From assembly GCF_000787855.1 (NCBI RefSeq), contig NZ_BBPQ01000001.1, positions 367,205 to 431,204 of the forward strand: a stretch of 64,000 nucleotides of DNA, in the 5' to 3' direction. The stretch is from Streptacidiphilus anmyonensis. Lineage in GTDB: Bacteria; Actinomycetota; Actinomycetes; Streptomycetales; Streptomycetaceae. A model generated the notes under the pieces. That model saw nothing but the letters and a program-made list of their open reading frames with translations. It ran no database searches and was not told the DNA's origin. Each line of letters opens with the position of its first letter. Position 1 is the first letter of the stretch. Positions 53,435-61,539 of the stretch are shown here, in pieces. The translations under genes and the position numbers were made by a program.

Positions 53435-54891
53435 GAGAGCCCGTACTCCTTCCAGCGCTGGTCCACGAGCGAGGCCGTGGCCGGGTCCGAGAGGACCATC
53501 TCGGGCCACCCGCCGTCGCGGGTGTAGCCCTCCTCGGGGAGCTTGCGGGTCGCGTCGATGCCCGCCTTGCCGCCCCAGAACTGCTGGTAGGAGGCATGGT
53601 CGAGATGGTCGACCGGCCCCTCCACCACGGACAGGTCCCGGCTGTAGTCCACGTTGCCGAGGGCCCGCCAGGCCACCTCGTGGTAGTCGTGGACGTCGCA
53701 GTCGGAGTCCACCACGATGATCAGCTTGGTCAGCGACATCATGTGGGCGCCCCAGATCGCGTGCATGACCTTCTGGGCGTGCTTGGGGTACTTCTTGTCG
53801 ATCGAGACGATCACGCAGTTGTGGAAGCCGCCCGCCTCGGGCAGGTCGTAGTCGACGATGTCCGGCACGATCACCTTCAGCAGCGGCAGGAAGAACCGCT
53901 CGGTGAACTTGCCCAGCGGCCCGTCCTCGGTCGGCGGGCGGCCGACCACGATCGACTGGAGGATCGGGCGGCGGCGCATCGTCACGCAGTCGATGGTCAG
54001 CGCCGGGAACGGCTCCTGCGGGGTGTAGAAGCCGGTGTGGTCGCCGAACGGCCCCTCGGGCAGCATCACCTCCGGGTCCAGCCAGCCCTCCAGCACCACC
54101 TCGGCGTCGGCCGGGACCTGGAGCGGGACGGTCTTGCAGTCGACCATCCTGACCCGCTCGCCGCCGACGAAGCCCGCGAACAGGTACTCGTCGATGTCCC
54201 CCGGCAGCGGCGCGGTCGCCGCGTAGGTGACGGCCGGCGGACAGCCGAAGGCGATGGCGACCGGCAGCTTCTCGCCGCGCTTCGCGGCGACGGCGGCGTG
54301 GTTGCGGCTGTCCTTGTGGATCTGCCAGTGCATGCCGATCGTGCGCCTGTCGTGGCGCTGGAGGCGGTACAGACCGAGGTTGCGGACGCCCGTGTCCGGG
54401 TCCTTGGTGTGGGTCAGGCCCAGGTTGAAGAACGACCCGCCGTCCTGCGGCCAGGTGAACAGCGCCGGCAACTGCATCAGGTCCACGTCGTCGCCGGTGA
54501 GCACGACCTCCTGGACCTTGGCCTCTCCCGGCTTCACCTTCTTCGGCGGCACGTGCGTCATCCCGGCCAGCTTGCCGAACGCCTCGCGCACCCCGGTGAA
54601 GCCGTGCGGCAGTTCGGGCTTGAGCAGCCCGGCGATCTTCTCGCCGATCTCGTCGGCGGACGTCAGGCCCAGCGCCTTGGCCAGCCGCCGCTCGGTGCCG
54701 AAGACGTTCATGGCCAGCGGCATCGCCGAGCCCTTGACGTTCTCGAAGAGCAGCGCCGGTCCCTTGGCCTTCTGGACCCGGTCGACGATCTCACCGACCT
54801 CCAGGTACGGGTCGACCTCCACCTTGACGCGCTTGAGGTCGCCGTCGCGCTCCAGCGCCCGGAGGAAGGACCGTAGATCGTCGTAAGCCAT
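53431..54891 (-). CDS. mqnL: Menaquinone biosynthesis decarboxylase, UbiD family (MqnL)
   Basis: 486 residues, usual UbiD length. Prenyl-FMN-dependent decarboxylase: FENVKGSAMPLAMNVFGTER, TKDPDTGVRNLGLYRLQRHD, MHWQIHKDSRNHAAVAAKRG, the hallmark LPEGPFGDHTGFYTPQEPFP with catalytic acid residues, and AIWGAHMMSLTKLIIVVDSD. Acts on the dihydroxynaphthoate-type intermediate after MqnD. Upstream sequence reads GATACT, then GAGCACC and ATG, a possible leaderless start. First gene of the three-gene leftward block. Confidence 0.95.
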   Translation of the reverse strand: MAYDDLRSFLRALERDGDLKRVKVEVDPYLEVGEIVDRVQKAKGPALLFENVKGSAMPLAMNVFGTERRLAKALGLTSADEIGEKIAGLLKPELPHGFTGVREAFGKLAGMTHVPPKKVKPGEAKVQEVVLTGDDVDLMQLPALFTWPQDGGSFFNLGLTHTKDPDTGVRNLGLYRLQRHDRRTIGMHWQIHKDSRNHAAVAAKRGEKLPVAIAFGCPPAVTYAATAPLPGDIDEYLFAGFVGGERVRMVDCKTVPLQVPADAEVVLEGWLDPEVMLPEGPFGDHTGFYTPQEPFPALTIDCVTMRRRPILQSIVVGRPPTEDGPLGKFTERFFLPLLKVIVPDIVDYDLPEAGGFHNCVIVSIDKKYPKHAQKVMHAIWGAHMMSLTKLIIVVDSDCDVHDYHEVAWRALGNVDYSRDLSVVEGPVDHLDHASYQQFWGGKAGIDATRKLPEEGYTRDGGWPEMVLSDPATASLVDQRWKEYGLS

Positions 54892-55005
54892 GGTGCTCAG
54901 TATCCGTCACGGCATGGTGGCGCCATTCTCCGGGGCGGGGCCCGGAACGCGTGTCGCCGGGCCTCGGGCCGGTTCGGGCGGGGCGGGCCGAGGCATCGTA
55001 AGGGC

Positions 55006-55455
55006 ATGCCCACTCTCGACTACCGCGCACTTCTCTCCGTCGCCGTCGACGAGGCCCGCCGCGGCCTCGCCGAGGGCGGCATCCCCATCGGCGCGGCGCT
55101 GTTCGGTCCCGACGGCGAGCTGCTGGGCGCGGGCCACAACCGCCGCGTCCAGGACGGGGACCCGTCCATGCACGCCGAGACGGCCGCGTTCCGCGCGGCC
55201 GGACGCCTGCGCGGCTACCGCGGCACCACGATGGTGACCACGCTCTCCCCCTGCTGGTACTGCTCGGGCCTGGTCCGCCAGTTCGGCATCGGCCGCGTCG
55301 TCGTCGGCGAGGCGAGGACGTTCCACGGCGGGCACGACTGGCTCTCCGAACACGGGGTCGAGATCGTCCTGCTGGACGACCAGGACTGCGTCGGGCTGAT
55401 GACGGACTTCATCCGCGACCACCCGGACCTCTGGTACGAGGACATCGGCGAGTAA
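55006..55455 (+). CDS. Nucleoside/cytosine deaminase family protein
   Basis: 149 residues from ATG at 55006. Zinc-dependent deaminase fold: GGIPIGAALFGPDGELLGAG, zinc/catalytic HAE (His56-Glu58) in SMHAETAAFRAAGR, and PCxxC Cys83/Cys86 in TTLSPCWYCSGLV. The WYC variant and the C-terminal DHPDLWYEDIGE resemble the yeast-type cytosine deaminase more than tRNA adenosine deaminase. Converts cytosine (or a related base) to uracil in salvage. Divergent from mqnL, convergent with the DUF3027 gene across a hairpin repeat. Confidence 0.9.
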   Translation: MPTLDYRALLSVAVDEARRGLAEGGIPIGAALFGPDGELLGAGHNRRVQDGDPSMHAETAAFRAAGRLRGYRGTTMVTTLSPCWYCSGLVRQFGIGRVVVGEARTFHGGHDWLSEHGVEIVLLDDQDCVGLMTDFIRDHPDLWYEDIGE

Positions 55456-55460
55456 CCGTT

Positions 55461-55591
55461 CAGGGGCGCGAGGCTCTGCCGATGTGCGGCTCCGCCGCGT
55501 GGGCGCGACAAGCCACCCACCCATGTGGCAGGCCGAACGCGCAGGGCCGTCCTCATGCCGGTGGTTTCTCGCGCAGTTCCCCGCGCCCCTT
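55461..55591. repeat. Dispersed hairpin repeat between convergent genes
   Basis: The element begins CAGGGGCGCGAGGCTCTGCC, contains GGGCGCGACAAGCCACCC and AACGCGCAGGGCCGTCC, and ends TTTCTCGCGCAGTTCCCCGC then GCCCCTTG. It starts six bases after the deaminase stop and ends 24 bases before the DUF3027 stop. Outer ends are inverted repeats, as in the copies at 13024 and 60339. Confidence 0.78.
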
Positions 55592-55614
55592 GAGGCTGCG
55601 CCTCCTGGAGCAGG

Positions 55615-56538
55615 TCAGCTGTGGCCGAGCTCCTCGGCGGGGGTGCTCTCCTCGACGGAGCCGCCGGAGCGGTCCGGGTGGAGCGGGAGGGGTTCGAGGC
55701 TGAGCTCGTCCAGGACCGGCGGGGCCGGCACCGTCGGGGCCGGCATGACCGCCGCCTCGGAGTGCGCGCCGCAGCCGTACGCCAGCGAGACGATGCGGCC
55801 GTCCGCCGGGCTGAACTCGTTCGAGCAGACGCCGAAGGCCTGGCTGAGCGAACCGCCCAGCGGGACCATGAAGCCGCACGAGACGCACGCCGCCGGCGCC
55901 GCCTGTGCCATCGGCGAGTGCGCGCCGAACTCCTTCTCCCAGCGGTCCGCCGCCAGGTTGAGGCCCAGTCGGCTCAGCACCCGGGCGCGGCCCATGCCCA
56001 GCTCGTCCGCGACGGACGCGATCTCGGCTCGCTCGCTCTCGGACGCGACCGCGACGCGGTCGCCACTCGGTTCGATGGCCACGTCCTCGCCGGCGATGCC
56101 GGAGAGACGGTCCTCCGCGAGGACCGAGTTCGGCGCGGGCTCGTCGTCACCGGAGTAGCCGGGCTCCAGGCGCAGGTCGTCCGCCTCGGTGGGGAGCAGG
56201 TCGCCGGGGCCGAGGTCGCCGGGGCGCAGGCGCTCGCTCCACGGCACCCACTCGGGCGCGATCAGCGCCTCCGGGCCGGGCAGCAGCACCGTTTCGTCGA
56301 GCGTGACCTGCTTGGCGCGCGCGGCGCGGGTCACGGTGACGGCCCAACGCCAGCCGCGGTAGGCCTTCTCGGTGGTGGCGAAGTAGTGCGTGACCACACG
56401 GTCGCCCTCGACGTCGAAGCCGAGGTGCTCGCCGACGGCGGTCGCGCCGGCCGCCGCGACGGCCGCGTGCCGTGCGAACTCCACGGCCTCGGCGCACAGG
56501 CGGTCAGGGGTACGGCTTCGCGTCGTCGCAGCACTCAT
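55615..56538 (-). CDS. DUF3027 family protein
   Basis: 307 residues from ATG at 56538 (GTG at 56541 is also possible and better spaced from GGGAGAG). Soluble. Conserved blocks: RLCAEAVEFARHAAVAAAG, HYFATTEKAYRGWRWAVTVT, LPGPEALIAPEWVPWSERL, RVLSRLGLNLAADRWEKEFG and a CxxC-containing segment AACVSCGFMVPLGGSLSQAF then GVCSNEFSPADGR, where the cysteines could hold zinc. The family is conserved in actinobacteria without known function. The tail is acidic and Pro/Ser-rich. In streptomycetes it lies near mqnB/mqnD, as here. Confidence 0.87.
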   Translation of the reverse strand: MSAATTRSRTPDRLCAEAVEFARHAAVAAAGATAVGEHLGFDVEGDRVVTHYFATTEKAYRGWRWAVTVTRAARAKQVTLDETVLLPGPEALIAPEWVPWSERLRPGDLGPGDLLPTEADDLRLEPGYSGDDEPAPNSVLAEDRLSGIAGEDVAIEPSGDRVAVASESERAEIASVADELGMGRARVLSRLGLNLAADRWEKEFGAHSPMAQAAPAACVSCGFMVPLGGSLSQAFGVCSNEFSPADGRIVSLAYGCGAHSEAAVMPAPTVPAPPVLDELSLEPLPLHPDRSGGSVEESTPAEELGHS

Positions 56539-56768
56539 CACGGACTGATTCTCTCCCAACCATCGTCGCGGCCATAACCACGGGTGAACCACGGATTCCG
56601 CACCACCGCCGGGGCGGCGGGCTGCGCGCGGTACCGGTCGGACTCCTATTCTTGCCGAACGGCCGGTCCCGTGTCCCGCGCGGACGCGGAACCCGGTGCC
56701 GAAAGTACCGCGCCGCGCACCGCGCCAAGTGCCACGCCTTCTCTTTCCCGTCGTGCACCATGGGAGAT

Positions 56769-58139
56769 ATGGCCGATGCGGGAGTGGGCAAGGCACGGCG
56801 TGCGGCGTCCTCCGTGCACCGCTTCGCCTCGGCTGCGGCGGTGCGCACCGGCAAGGTCGCCAACGCCACCGGACGGCGGATCCGGCGGGCGACATCCGCC
56901 GAGGGCGCGGGCGAGTCGGGCCTGGCCAAGCTGATCGAGCTGCACGCGGTGAACTCCGCCGGCGACATGATGATCACGGTGGCGTTGGCGTCCACCATCT
57001 TCTTCTCCGTGCCGACGCACGAGGCGCGCGGGCGCGTCGCGCTGTACCTGCTGATCACGATGGCGCCGTTCGTCCTCCTCGCACCGGTCATCGGCCCGAT
57101 GCTGGACCGGATCCCGAGCGGCCGGCGCGCCGCGATGGCGGGCAGCCTGCTGGCCCGGGCTGGGCTGGCCTGGATGATGACGGGCGCCATCGCAGGAGCA
57201 AGCCTGGAGATCTACCCCCTGGCTCTGGGCGTGCTGGTCGCCTCGAAGGCGTACGGGGTGGTCCGCAGCGTCGTCGTGCCACGACTGAAACCGCCGCAGC
57301 TGCCGCTGGTGAAGGCGAACTCGAGAGTCTCGCTCGCCGGGCTGCTGTCGACCGGCGTCGCGGCGGGGGTCGGCGGGGTGCTGCACCTGATCGGCCCGGA
57401 CTGGCCGCTGCGCGGCGCCTTCCTGATCTACATCGTCGGCGCCGGGCTGGCGTTCGCGCTGCCCCACACCGTGGACGTGGCCAAGGGCGAGGAGCGTGCC
57501 GTCCTGCACGCGGAGGCCACCCCGGAGGACGGCACCAAGGTCGGGCTGCGGACGGTCGGGCCCGGCGTGGTGCTGGCGCTGGGGGCGGAGAGCGCGCTGC
57601 GTGTGCTGTTCGGCTTCCTCACCTTCTTCCTCGCCTTCCTGGTGCGCGAGCATCCGCTGGCGGGCCTGCCGGCCACCGCCTCGCTGGGCCTGGTGGCCGC
57701 CGCGCTCGGCATCGGGAACACCCTCGGCACGGTCGTCGGCGCGTGGATGCGCACGAAGGGCCCTGAGACGCTCGTCACGTTGATGGTCGCACTCGCGTTC
57801 GTTTCCTCGCTGGCCGCCGCGCTCTTCTTCGGCGCCCTCACGGTCGTGCTGCTCGCCTTCGTCTCCGGCTTCGCCCAGTGCATGGGGAAGGTGGGCCTGG
57901 ACGCGCTGATCCAGCGCGACGTGCCGGAGGCCGTCCGGACCTCGGCGTTCGCCCGTTCGGAGACGGTCGTCCAGCTGACCTGGGTGATCGGCGGCGGCCT
58001 CGGGATCGTGCTGCCGCTGGTCGGCGAGGTCGGCATGGCCACGGCCGCCGTGCTGATGGGGGTCGCCCTGGTGTGGACCGTCCGGACCCGGATCACCCTG
58101 CGGCCGCGGCACGCGACGGCAGCCCCCGACGTGGCGTGA
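56769..58139 (+). CDS. Major facilitator superfamily transporter
   Basis: 456 residues from ATG at 56769 behind GGGAG. A basic, Ala-rich N-terminal tail of about 60 residues precedes roughly 12 helices (LYLLITMAPFVLLAPVIGPM, DRIPSGRRAAMAG intracellular loop, FGFLTFFLAFLV, LVALAFVSSLAAALFFGALT). The DRIPSGRR loop is the MFS signature between helices 2 and 3. Type is that of the drug-efflux-like or permease branch, substrate unknown. First of a rightward series with the DUF2771 gene and mqnB-mqnD. Confidence 0.88.
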   Translation: MADAGVGKARRAASSVHRFASAAAVRTGKVANATGRRIRRATSAEGAGESGLAKLIELHAVNSAGDMMITVALASTIFFSVPTHEARGRVALYLLITMAPFVLLAPVIGPMLDRIPSGRRAAMAGSLLARAGLAWMMTGAIAGASLEIYPLALGVLVASKAYGVVRSVVVPRLKPPQLPLVKANSRVSLAGLLSTGVAAGVGGVLHLIGPDWPLRGAFLIYIVGAGLAFALPHTVDVAKGEERAVLHAEATPEDGTKVGLRTVGPGVVLALGAESALRVLFGFLTFFLAFLVREHPLAGLPATASLGLVAAALGIGNTLGTVVGAWMRTKGPETLVTLMVALAFVSSLAAALFFGALTVVLLAFVSGFAQCMGKVGLDALIQRDVPEAVRTSAFARSETVVQLTWVIGGGLGIVLPLVGEVGMATAAVLMGVALVWTVRTRITLRPRHATAAPDVA

Positions 58140-58153
58140 TCGCCGCGGGACGA

Positions 58154-58159
58154 TAGCCT
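58154..58159 (+). promoter_or_regulatory. -10 box for leaderless start
   Basis: TAGCCT followed by GCCACC and then ATG at 58166. Six-base spacing places the transcript start at the ATG. No ribosome binding site is present. Confidence 0.5.
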
Positions 58160-58165
58160 GCCACC

Positions 58166-58705
58166 ATGAGTCTCAACCGCGGTGTCGCCGCCCTTGGAGC
58201 CGTCGCCGTCGTGGGCGCCGCGACGCTCGGTATCACGCTTCCGATCGCCGCCCACTACGCGCCCTCGGTCGCCCGGGTCTCGGTCGTGGCCGGCTCCCAC
58301 TGGACGCAGGTCGCCCCCCTCGCCAACTGCTACGACGGCGGCAAGGCCCTCACCACGGCCACGCAGGCCAAGTGCAGCGCGTCGATCAAGGCCGCCCTCA
58401 GCGACGACAAGAAGATCCCGACCGCGATCGTCCCGAGCGCGAACGGCAACTTCGGCATCAACGTCGACCAGCCCGTCACCAAGAACGGCTGGGTGGCGCG
58501 CGACGGCAGCGGCTTCGTGGTCCAGCACACGACCAACGCCTACGCGGGCCCGCTGTCGATCTCCCAGGTGCTGACGACTCAGGACCCGACCACGGGTCAG
58601 ACCACCACGTCCAACACCGGTCCGCTGCTGATCGTCGAGACGGACAAGGACGGCAAGAACATCTACGGCGAGTGGCTGCTCCAGCTCAAGGTCGACGGCA
58701 GCTGA
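58166..58705 (+). CDS. DUF2771-like exported protein
   Basis: 179 residues from ATG at 58166. N-terminal hydrophobic segment (GAVAVVGAATLGITLPIAAH) works as a signal anchor; the rest is a beta-rich extracytoplasmic domain with two Cys (LANCYDGG, AKCSASIK) that could pair, and conserved WLLQLKVDG at the end. Fits the DUF2771 family of actinobacteria, typically located before the futalosine hydrolase gene, as here. Function unknown. Confidence 0.8.
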   Translation: MSLNRGVAALGAVAVVGAATLGITLPIAAHYAPSVARVSVVAGSHWTQVAPLANCYDGGKALTTATQAKCSASIKAALSDDKKIPTAIVPSANGNFGINVDQPVTKNGWVARDGSGFVVQHTTNAYAGPLSISQVLTTQDPTTGQTTTSNTGPLLIVETDKDGKNIYGEWLLQLKVDGS

Positions 58706-58721
58706 CCCCGCGTCCGGCCTC

Positions 58722-59438
58722 GTGACCTCCTCGCGGATCCTCGTGGTCACCGCCGTCGCTCCCGAAGCGGCGGCGGTGCTGCGTGGTGCGGGCGCGGCAC
58801 TGCCGCACGCCGGCCAGGTCGAGCGGACGCTGCCCGGCGGATACGCCCTGACGGCCCTCGGCCCGGTGGACGTGGTGGTCGGCGGCGTCGGCCCCGCGGC
58901 GGCCGCCGCGGCCACCGCAACGGCGCTCGCGCTCGCTCCGACGGCCTACGGCCTCGTCGTCTCCGCCGGCATCGCGGGCGGCTTCGCGCCCGCCGCGCCG
59001 ATCGGCTCCGCCGTCGTCGCCGAGGCGGTCGTCGCCGCGGATCTGGGCGCGGAGACGCCCGAGGGGTTCTCGGACGTCACCGAGCTGGGCTTCGGACGGG
59101 TCCGACACGCCTGCGCCTTCGTCGATCCCGTGCTCCGCCGCCTGCGCGACGCCGGGCTCCCCGCGGCCACCGGCCCCGTCCTGACGGTCTCCACCGTCAC
59201 CGGCAGCGCGGAGCGCGCCGCGGAACTGCTGCGCCGTCACCCCGGCGCGGTGGCCGAGGCCATGGAGGGCTTCGGGGTCGCCGAGGCGGCGGCCGGGCAC
59301 GGCGTCCCCGTGCTGGAGCTGCGCACGGTCTCCAACGCCGTCGGCCCGCGCGACCGCGCCGCCTGGCGCATCGGCGAGGCGCTGGACGCCCTGGCGGGCG
59401 TCTTCACGCGGCTGCCGTACGAGACACTGATCCGGTGA
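58722..59438 (+). CDS. mqnB: Futalosine hydrolase
   Basis: 238 residues from GTG at 58722. Nucleoside phosphorylase-like fold: RILVVTAVAPEAAAVLRGAG, VVGGVGPAAAAAATATALAL, GLVVSAGIAGGFAP, VAEAMEGFGVAEAAAGHGVP (ribose-binding Glu region) and ELRTVSNAVGPRDRAAWRI with the catalytic Asp. Cleaves futalosine to hypoxanthine and dehypoxanthinylfutalosine. Its stop overlaps the mqnD start (GTGA), so the two are coupled. The presence of mqnB means the route goes through futalosine rather than only aminofutalosine. Confidence 0.95.
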   Translation: MTSSRILVVTAVAPEAAAVLRGAGAALPHAGQVERTLPGGYALTALGPVDVVVGGVGPAAAAAATATALALAPTAYGLVVSAGIAGGFAPAAPIGSAVVAEAVVAADLGAETPEGFSDVTELGFGRVRHACAFVDPVLRRLRDAGLPAATGPVLTVSTVTGSAERAAELLRRHPGAVAEAMEGFGVAEAAAGHGVPVLELRTVSNAVGPRDRAAWRIGEALDALAGVFTRLPYETLIR

Positions 59439-60304
59439 CTTCTTCCAACCCGGCCCTCAGTATCGCCTTCTCCCCCTGCCCGAACGACACCTTCGTCTTC
59501 CACGCCTGGGCCGACGGCCTGGTCGCGGGGGCGGTGCCGCCCGAGGTCACCTTCGCCGACATCGACATCACCAACGGCCTGGCCGAGCGCGGCGAGCTCG
59601 ACGTCCTGAAGATCTCCTACGCGCAGCTGCCGTGGGTCCTTTCCGAGTACGCCCTGCTGCCGTGCGGCGGCGCGCTGGGCCGCGGCTGCGGCCCGCTGGT
59701 CCTCACCGGCCCCGACGCCTCCCCCGAGCCCACGGCGCTGCGCGGCGCCACCGTCGCCGTCCCGAGCGAGCGCTCCACCGCCTACCTGCTGTTCCGCCTC
59801 TGGGCGGCGCAGGCCGTCCCCGGCGGCCTCGGCGAGATCGTGGTCATGCCGTTCCACGAGATCATGCCGGCGGTGCGCGACGGCAAGGTCGACGCCGGGC
59901 TCGTCATCCACGAGGCGCGGTTCACCTACCAGAACTACGGCCTGCGGTGCCTGGCCGACATGGGCGAGGCCTGGGAGTCCGCGACCGGCCTCCCGATCCC
60001 GCTCGGCGCGATCATCGCCCGGCGTTCCCTGGGCGCGGAGCGCCTCGCCGCGCTGGCGGACACCATCCGCAGCAGCGTCCGCGCGGCGTGGGCGGAGCCC
60101 GGCCTGTCCCGGGACTACGTGATGTCGCACGCCCAGGAGATGGACCCCGCGGTGGCGGACCAGCACATCGGCCTCTACGTCAACGAGTTCACCGAGGACC
60201 TGGGCGAGGCCGGGTACGCCGCGGTGCGCGGCCTGCTGAGCCGCGCCGCGGCGGCGGGCCTGACCCCGGCCGTCCCGGCCGAACTGCTGGCGTTCCCTTC
60301 CTGA
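59435..60304 (+). CDS. mqnD: 1,4-dihydroxy-6-naphthoate synthase
   Basis: 289 residues from GTG at 59435, coupled to mqnB. Periplasmic-binding-protein-like fold turned enzyme: LSIAFSPCPNDTFVFHAWAD, LDVLKISYAQLPWVLSEYAL, LRGATVAVPSERSTAYLLFR, VVMPFHEIMPAVRDGKVDAG and the catalytic-site region LVIHEARFTYQNYGLRCL. Converts cyclic dehypoxanthinylfutalosine to 1,4-dihydroxy-6-naphthoate, the substrate for prenylation and decarboxylation. A hairpin repeat follows its stop. Confidence 0.96.
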   Translation: MTSSNPALSIAFSPCPNDTFVFHAWADGLVAGAVPPEVTFADIDITNGLAERGELDVLKISYAQLPWVLSEYALLPCGGALGRGCGPLVLTGPDASPEPTALRGATVAVPSERSTAYLLFRLWAAQAVPGGLGEIVVMPFHEIMPAVRDGKVDAGLVIHEARFTYQNYGLRCLADMGEAWESATGLPIPLGAIIARRSLGAERLAALADTIRSSVRAAWAEPGLSRDYVMSHAQEMDPAVADQHIGLYVNEFTEDLGEAGYAAVRGLLSRAAAAGLTPAVPAELLAFPS

Positions 60305-60338
60305 AGGTCTGCTCCCGCCTCAGGTCGGCAGCACGCAA

Positions 60339-60439
60339 GGGGCGCGGGGAACTGCGCGACAAGCCACCGATGAGCGGATGGTCCCCAACGCGCGGGGCCA
60401 TCCGCACAGGGTGGTTACTCGCGCAGTCCCCCGCGCCCC
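60339..60439. repeat. Dispersed hairpin repeat, best-preserved copy
   Basis: Arms of 30 bases (60339-60368 and 60410-60439) pair at about 26 positions: GGGGCGCGGGGAACTGCGCG on the left, CGCGCAGTCCCCCGCGCCCC on the right. Between them GGATGG (60376-60381) pairs with CCATCC (60398-60403), backed by CCCC and GGGG. The whole element can fold into one long, two-step hairpin. It lies between the converging mqnD and cold-shock genes. Confidence 0.82.
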
Positions 60440-60473
60440 TGAGGTGGTGCAGCCACAGGTGGGAGCGCAACCT

Positions 60474-60535
60474 GAAGCCTGTCGCGCCCGCGCGGCGGAG
60501 CCGCACATCAGCACGGCCCCGCGCTCCTGAGGTCG
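60474..60535. repeat. Partial second copy of the dispersed repeat
   Basis: GTCGCGCCCGCGCGGCGGAG then CCGCACATC is the reverse complement, with few changes, of the stretch after the left end of the 55461 copy. It ends GGCCCCGCGCTCCTGAGG. It stands directly beside the fuller copy in the opposite orientation, ending six bases before the cold-shock gene stop. Confidence 0.65.
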
Positions 60536-60540
60536 TGCAG

Positions 60541-60924
60541 CTACACGTCCAGCTGGTCGGCGACGTGGTGGAGGAGGGTGGCGATGCGCTTGCCGACGGG
60601 CTTGTCGGGGTAGCGGCCCTTCTGGAGGCCCGGGATGATCTGCTCCAGGACCGTGGTGAGGTCCTGGACCATCGCGGCGAGCTCGTCCGGCTTCTTGCGG
60701 GCCGCCGCCGCCAGCGACGGGGCCTCGTCGAGGAGCGTCACGGTCAGGGCCTGGTCTCCCCGGTGGCCGGCGACCACGCCGAACTCGACCCGCTGGCCGG
60801 GCTTCAGCGACTCCACTCCGACAGGCAGCGCCTTGGAGTGCACGAACACGTCGCCGCCGTCGTCGCGCGAGAGGAAGCCGAAGCCCTTCTCAGTGTTGAA
60901 CCACTTCACTTTGCCCGTAGGCAT
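60541..60924 (-). CDS. Cold-shock-domain protein with helical C-terminal extension
   Basis: 127 residues from ATG at 60924. Residues 1-66 are a cold-shock domain with RNP1 (TEKGFGFLSRDD) and RNP2 (GDVFVHSKAL); it binds single-stranded RNA or DNA. The remaining 60 residues form an extension absent from the 67-residue classical Csp proteins: KKPDELAAMVQDLTTVLEQI, IPGLQKGRYPDKPVGKRIAT, LLHHVADQLDV. This longer form is common in streptomycetes. The 360-base upstream region contains two adjacent palindromes that may form structure in a long leader. Confidence 0.9.
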   Translation of the reverse strand: MPTGKVKWFNTEKGFGFLSRDDGGDVFVHSKALPVGVESLKPGQRVEFGVVAGHRGDQALTVTLLDEAPSLAAAARKKPDELAAMVQDLTTVLEQIIPGLQKGRYPDKPVGKRIATLLHHVADQLDV

Positions 60925-61284
60925 GGGGAGACCTCGTCGTGGGTGAGTCGTTGAGTCGGAGTGTGTCGTACGGGGGTGCGGCACCCCGCCGGTTACCGGT
61001 GGTGACCGCTGGGCGCCGCGGGCGAACTAGCGCCGGGCCATTGTTCCAGGTCGGCGCCGGAATGATCGACCGGATTGCTCCGCCGGAGGCACCTGCGCCG
61101 CTGCCGACCGACGTGTCGTCCAGATCGGGGACATGGCGCACCTCCTCATCGAACAGCCTGGTCACGCCGCAGCGGTCCCGCTGCGCGCACGCACGGTCCC
61201 CGTGCGTGACGTGCATACCCGGCCGGGGCACTCCGCTAACCACGCGCGCCCCGCGCACCTGTGCGGACCCGTTAGCGTGGAGGT
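60925..61284. promoter_or_regulatory. Divergent region upstream of cold-shock gene with two stacked palindromes
   Basis: 360 bases between the leftward cold-shock gene and the rightward small membrane protein gene. GGGGTGC-G-GCACCCC (60973-60987) is directly followed by CCGGT-T-ACCGG (60989-60999), both perfect. They lie 50-75 bases upstream of the cold-shock ATG, where a structured 5' leader or an operator would be. The rest holds no gene I can support. Confidence 0.5.
61273..61278 (+). promoter_or_regulatory. -10 box for leaderless start
   Basis: TAGCGT, then GGAGGT, then GTG at 61285. The GGAGG is too close to the GTG to act as a ribosome binding site, so a leaderless start is more likely. 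Confidence 0.45.
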
Positions 61285-61539
61285 GTGAACGCTGACTCCC
61301 TCTCCTGCGCGCAGGACCCGGCCGCTCCCGGCGACCGTCTGGTCCGCGTCGGGGCGATCCTCTTCGCCGTCGGCGCGGTGGCGACCATCGCCACGGTGCT
61401 GCCGCTCTTCCTCGGCCTGCACCGGCTGCCGACGCCCGCGTACTTCGTCTGCATGGTGATGCCGCTCGGCTTCGCGGTCGCGCTCGCGGGCCTGTTCCGA
61501 TCGGCCCGCTCCCAGAAGCGTCAGGTCACCGCCAGGTAG
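61285..61539 (+). CDS. Small membrane protein, two helices
   Basis: 84 residues from GTG at 61285. Two hydrophobic helices (VGAILFAVGAVATIATVLPL and YFVCMVMPLGFAVALAGLF) separated by a short loop (FLGLHRLPTP), with a basic C-terminal tail (RSARSQKRQVTAR). This hairpin layout is that of many conserved actinobacterial small membrane proteins. The last 19 bases overlap the 3' end of the convergent HAD gene, so no terminator fits between them. Function unknown. Confidence 0.75.
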   Translation: MNADSLSCAQDPAAPGDRLVRVGAILFAVGAVATIATVLPLFLGLHRLPTPAYFVCMVMPLGFAVALAGLFRSARSQKRQVTAR

